From: Kalaharituber pfeilii
Lineage: Eukaryota > Ascomycota > Pezizomycetes > Pezizales > Pezizaceae
Reading direction: 5' to 3'
Length of the DNA: 64,000 nucleotides
Assembly (NCBI GenBank): GCA_015179045.1
Contig: WHUZ01000057.1
Location: forward strand, 62,001 to 126,000
Shown here in pieces: positions 63,844-64,000 of this stretch; positions within the stretch are counted from its first letter, which is position 1, and the number at the start of each line of letters is the position of its first letter. A model generated the notes under the pieces. That model worked only from the letters and a program-made list of their open reading frames with translations. It searched no databases and was not told the DNA's origin. Both the position numbers and the translations under genes were made by a program.

Positions 63844-64000
63844 GTGAGCGGCACGAGCTAGCTCGAGCCTGGATTGATTATATATTTAATATTGACAAAC
63901 TAAACTAAACTAAGTTAAATTTTCATCTTTCTCACTAGTACCAGCTAAATTGAGCATTTCGAAGTTGTTGGTAGGTAAGAATGAGCTCCAAGTCTCTAAT
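63844..64000 (+). mobile_element. MITE-1 copy C, cut by the window end
   Basis: GTGAGCGGCACGAGC after TA (63842-63843), then sequence matching 21110-21270 of copy B. The right end lies outside. Confidence 0.85.

Overview
The window looks like nuclear DNA of a filamentous ascomycete (Pezizomycotina). The reasons are short 57-125 nt GT-AG introns with CTAAC/TACTAAT branch sites, fungal BTB and C2H2 genes, and a multi-membrane-span protein family of the filamentous-ascomycete type. It is accessory, repeat-rich sequence: most of the 64 kb is non-LTR retrotransposons, nested inside one another, with a few host genes, most of them present as duplicated pairs or triplets. I cannot name the genus from sequence alone.

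Retrotransposons. Three LINE-type 3' ends recur, each a short hairpin-like sequence followed by a long poly(A). Family A has an end like CCCTGCCAT..GGGGTTACGTGAAT-An. Family B has an end like CGCCATAGCCCATAGGGCGGC..GCGAGTAATGATATA-An. Family C is CCCTGCCATGG..GGGGTCACGTGAC-An. Families A and B also occur with ORF2 pieces (reverse transcriptase with YVDD, RNase H, C-terminal CCHC knuckle). Most copies carry 7-15 bp target-site duplications (TSDs), so insertion borders can be read exactly. Two unusual classes share these 3' ends. The first is an ORF1-only element (called HAL-like here, by analogy with mammalian HAL1), in at least seven copies: 3384-4756, 19.9-20.9 kb, 32.9-35.7 kb, 35.7-36.2 kb, 50.7-52.1 kb, a tail-C version at 51.2-52.1 kb, and 59.2-59.6 kb. 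The second is about 17-19 micro-insertions of only 42-109 bp that contain little more than the tail and poly(A).

Layout. 0.3-9 kb: a degraded gypsy-type gag riddled with LINE insertions, one a stack B1 > B2 > HAL1, flanked by a MITE. 10-11.5 kb: a pseudogene of the membrane family ending in Phe-Trp-Pro-His-Phe. 16.4-18.9 kb: a tandem pair of one-helix membrane-protein genes, the second dead. 19.5-21.4 kb: an old HAL copy and a MITE. 24.8-31.5 kb: two paralogous C2H2 zinc-finger genes, each with a one-base homopolymer frameshift. 32.9-36.2 kb: a nested retrotransposon stack. 36.6-41.7 kb: two intact paralogous three-exon BTB genes on the minus strand. 42-45.6 kb: solo LTR with a minisatellite inserted in a helicase relic. 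47.7-49.6 kb: a second membrane-family copy broken by a 62-bp micro-insertion. 50.7-52.1 kb: nested HAL elements. 56.2-58.0 kb: the intact membrane-family copy. 58.8-62.5 kb: more LINE tails and a 1.84-kb foldback element with about 680-bp arms.

Best-supported active host genes: the two BTB genes, the membrane-family gene at 56.2-58.0 kb and the small membrane protein at 16.7 kb. Everything else is repeat-derived, broken or unrecognised.
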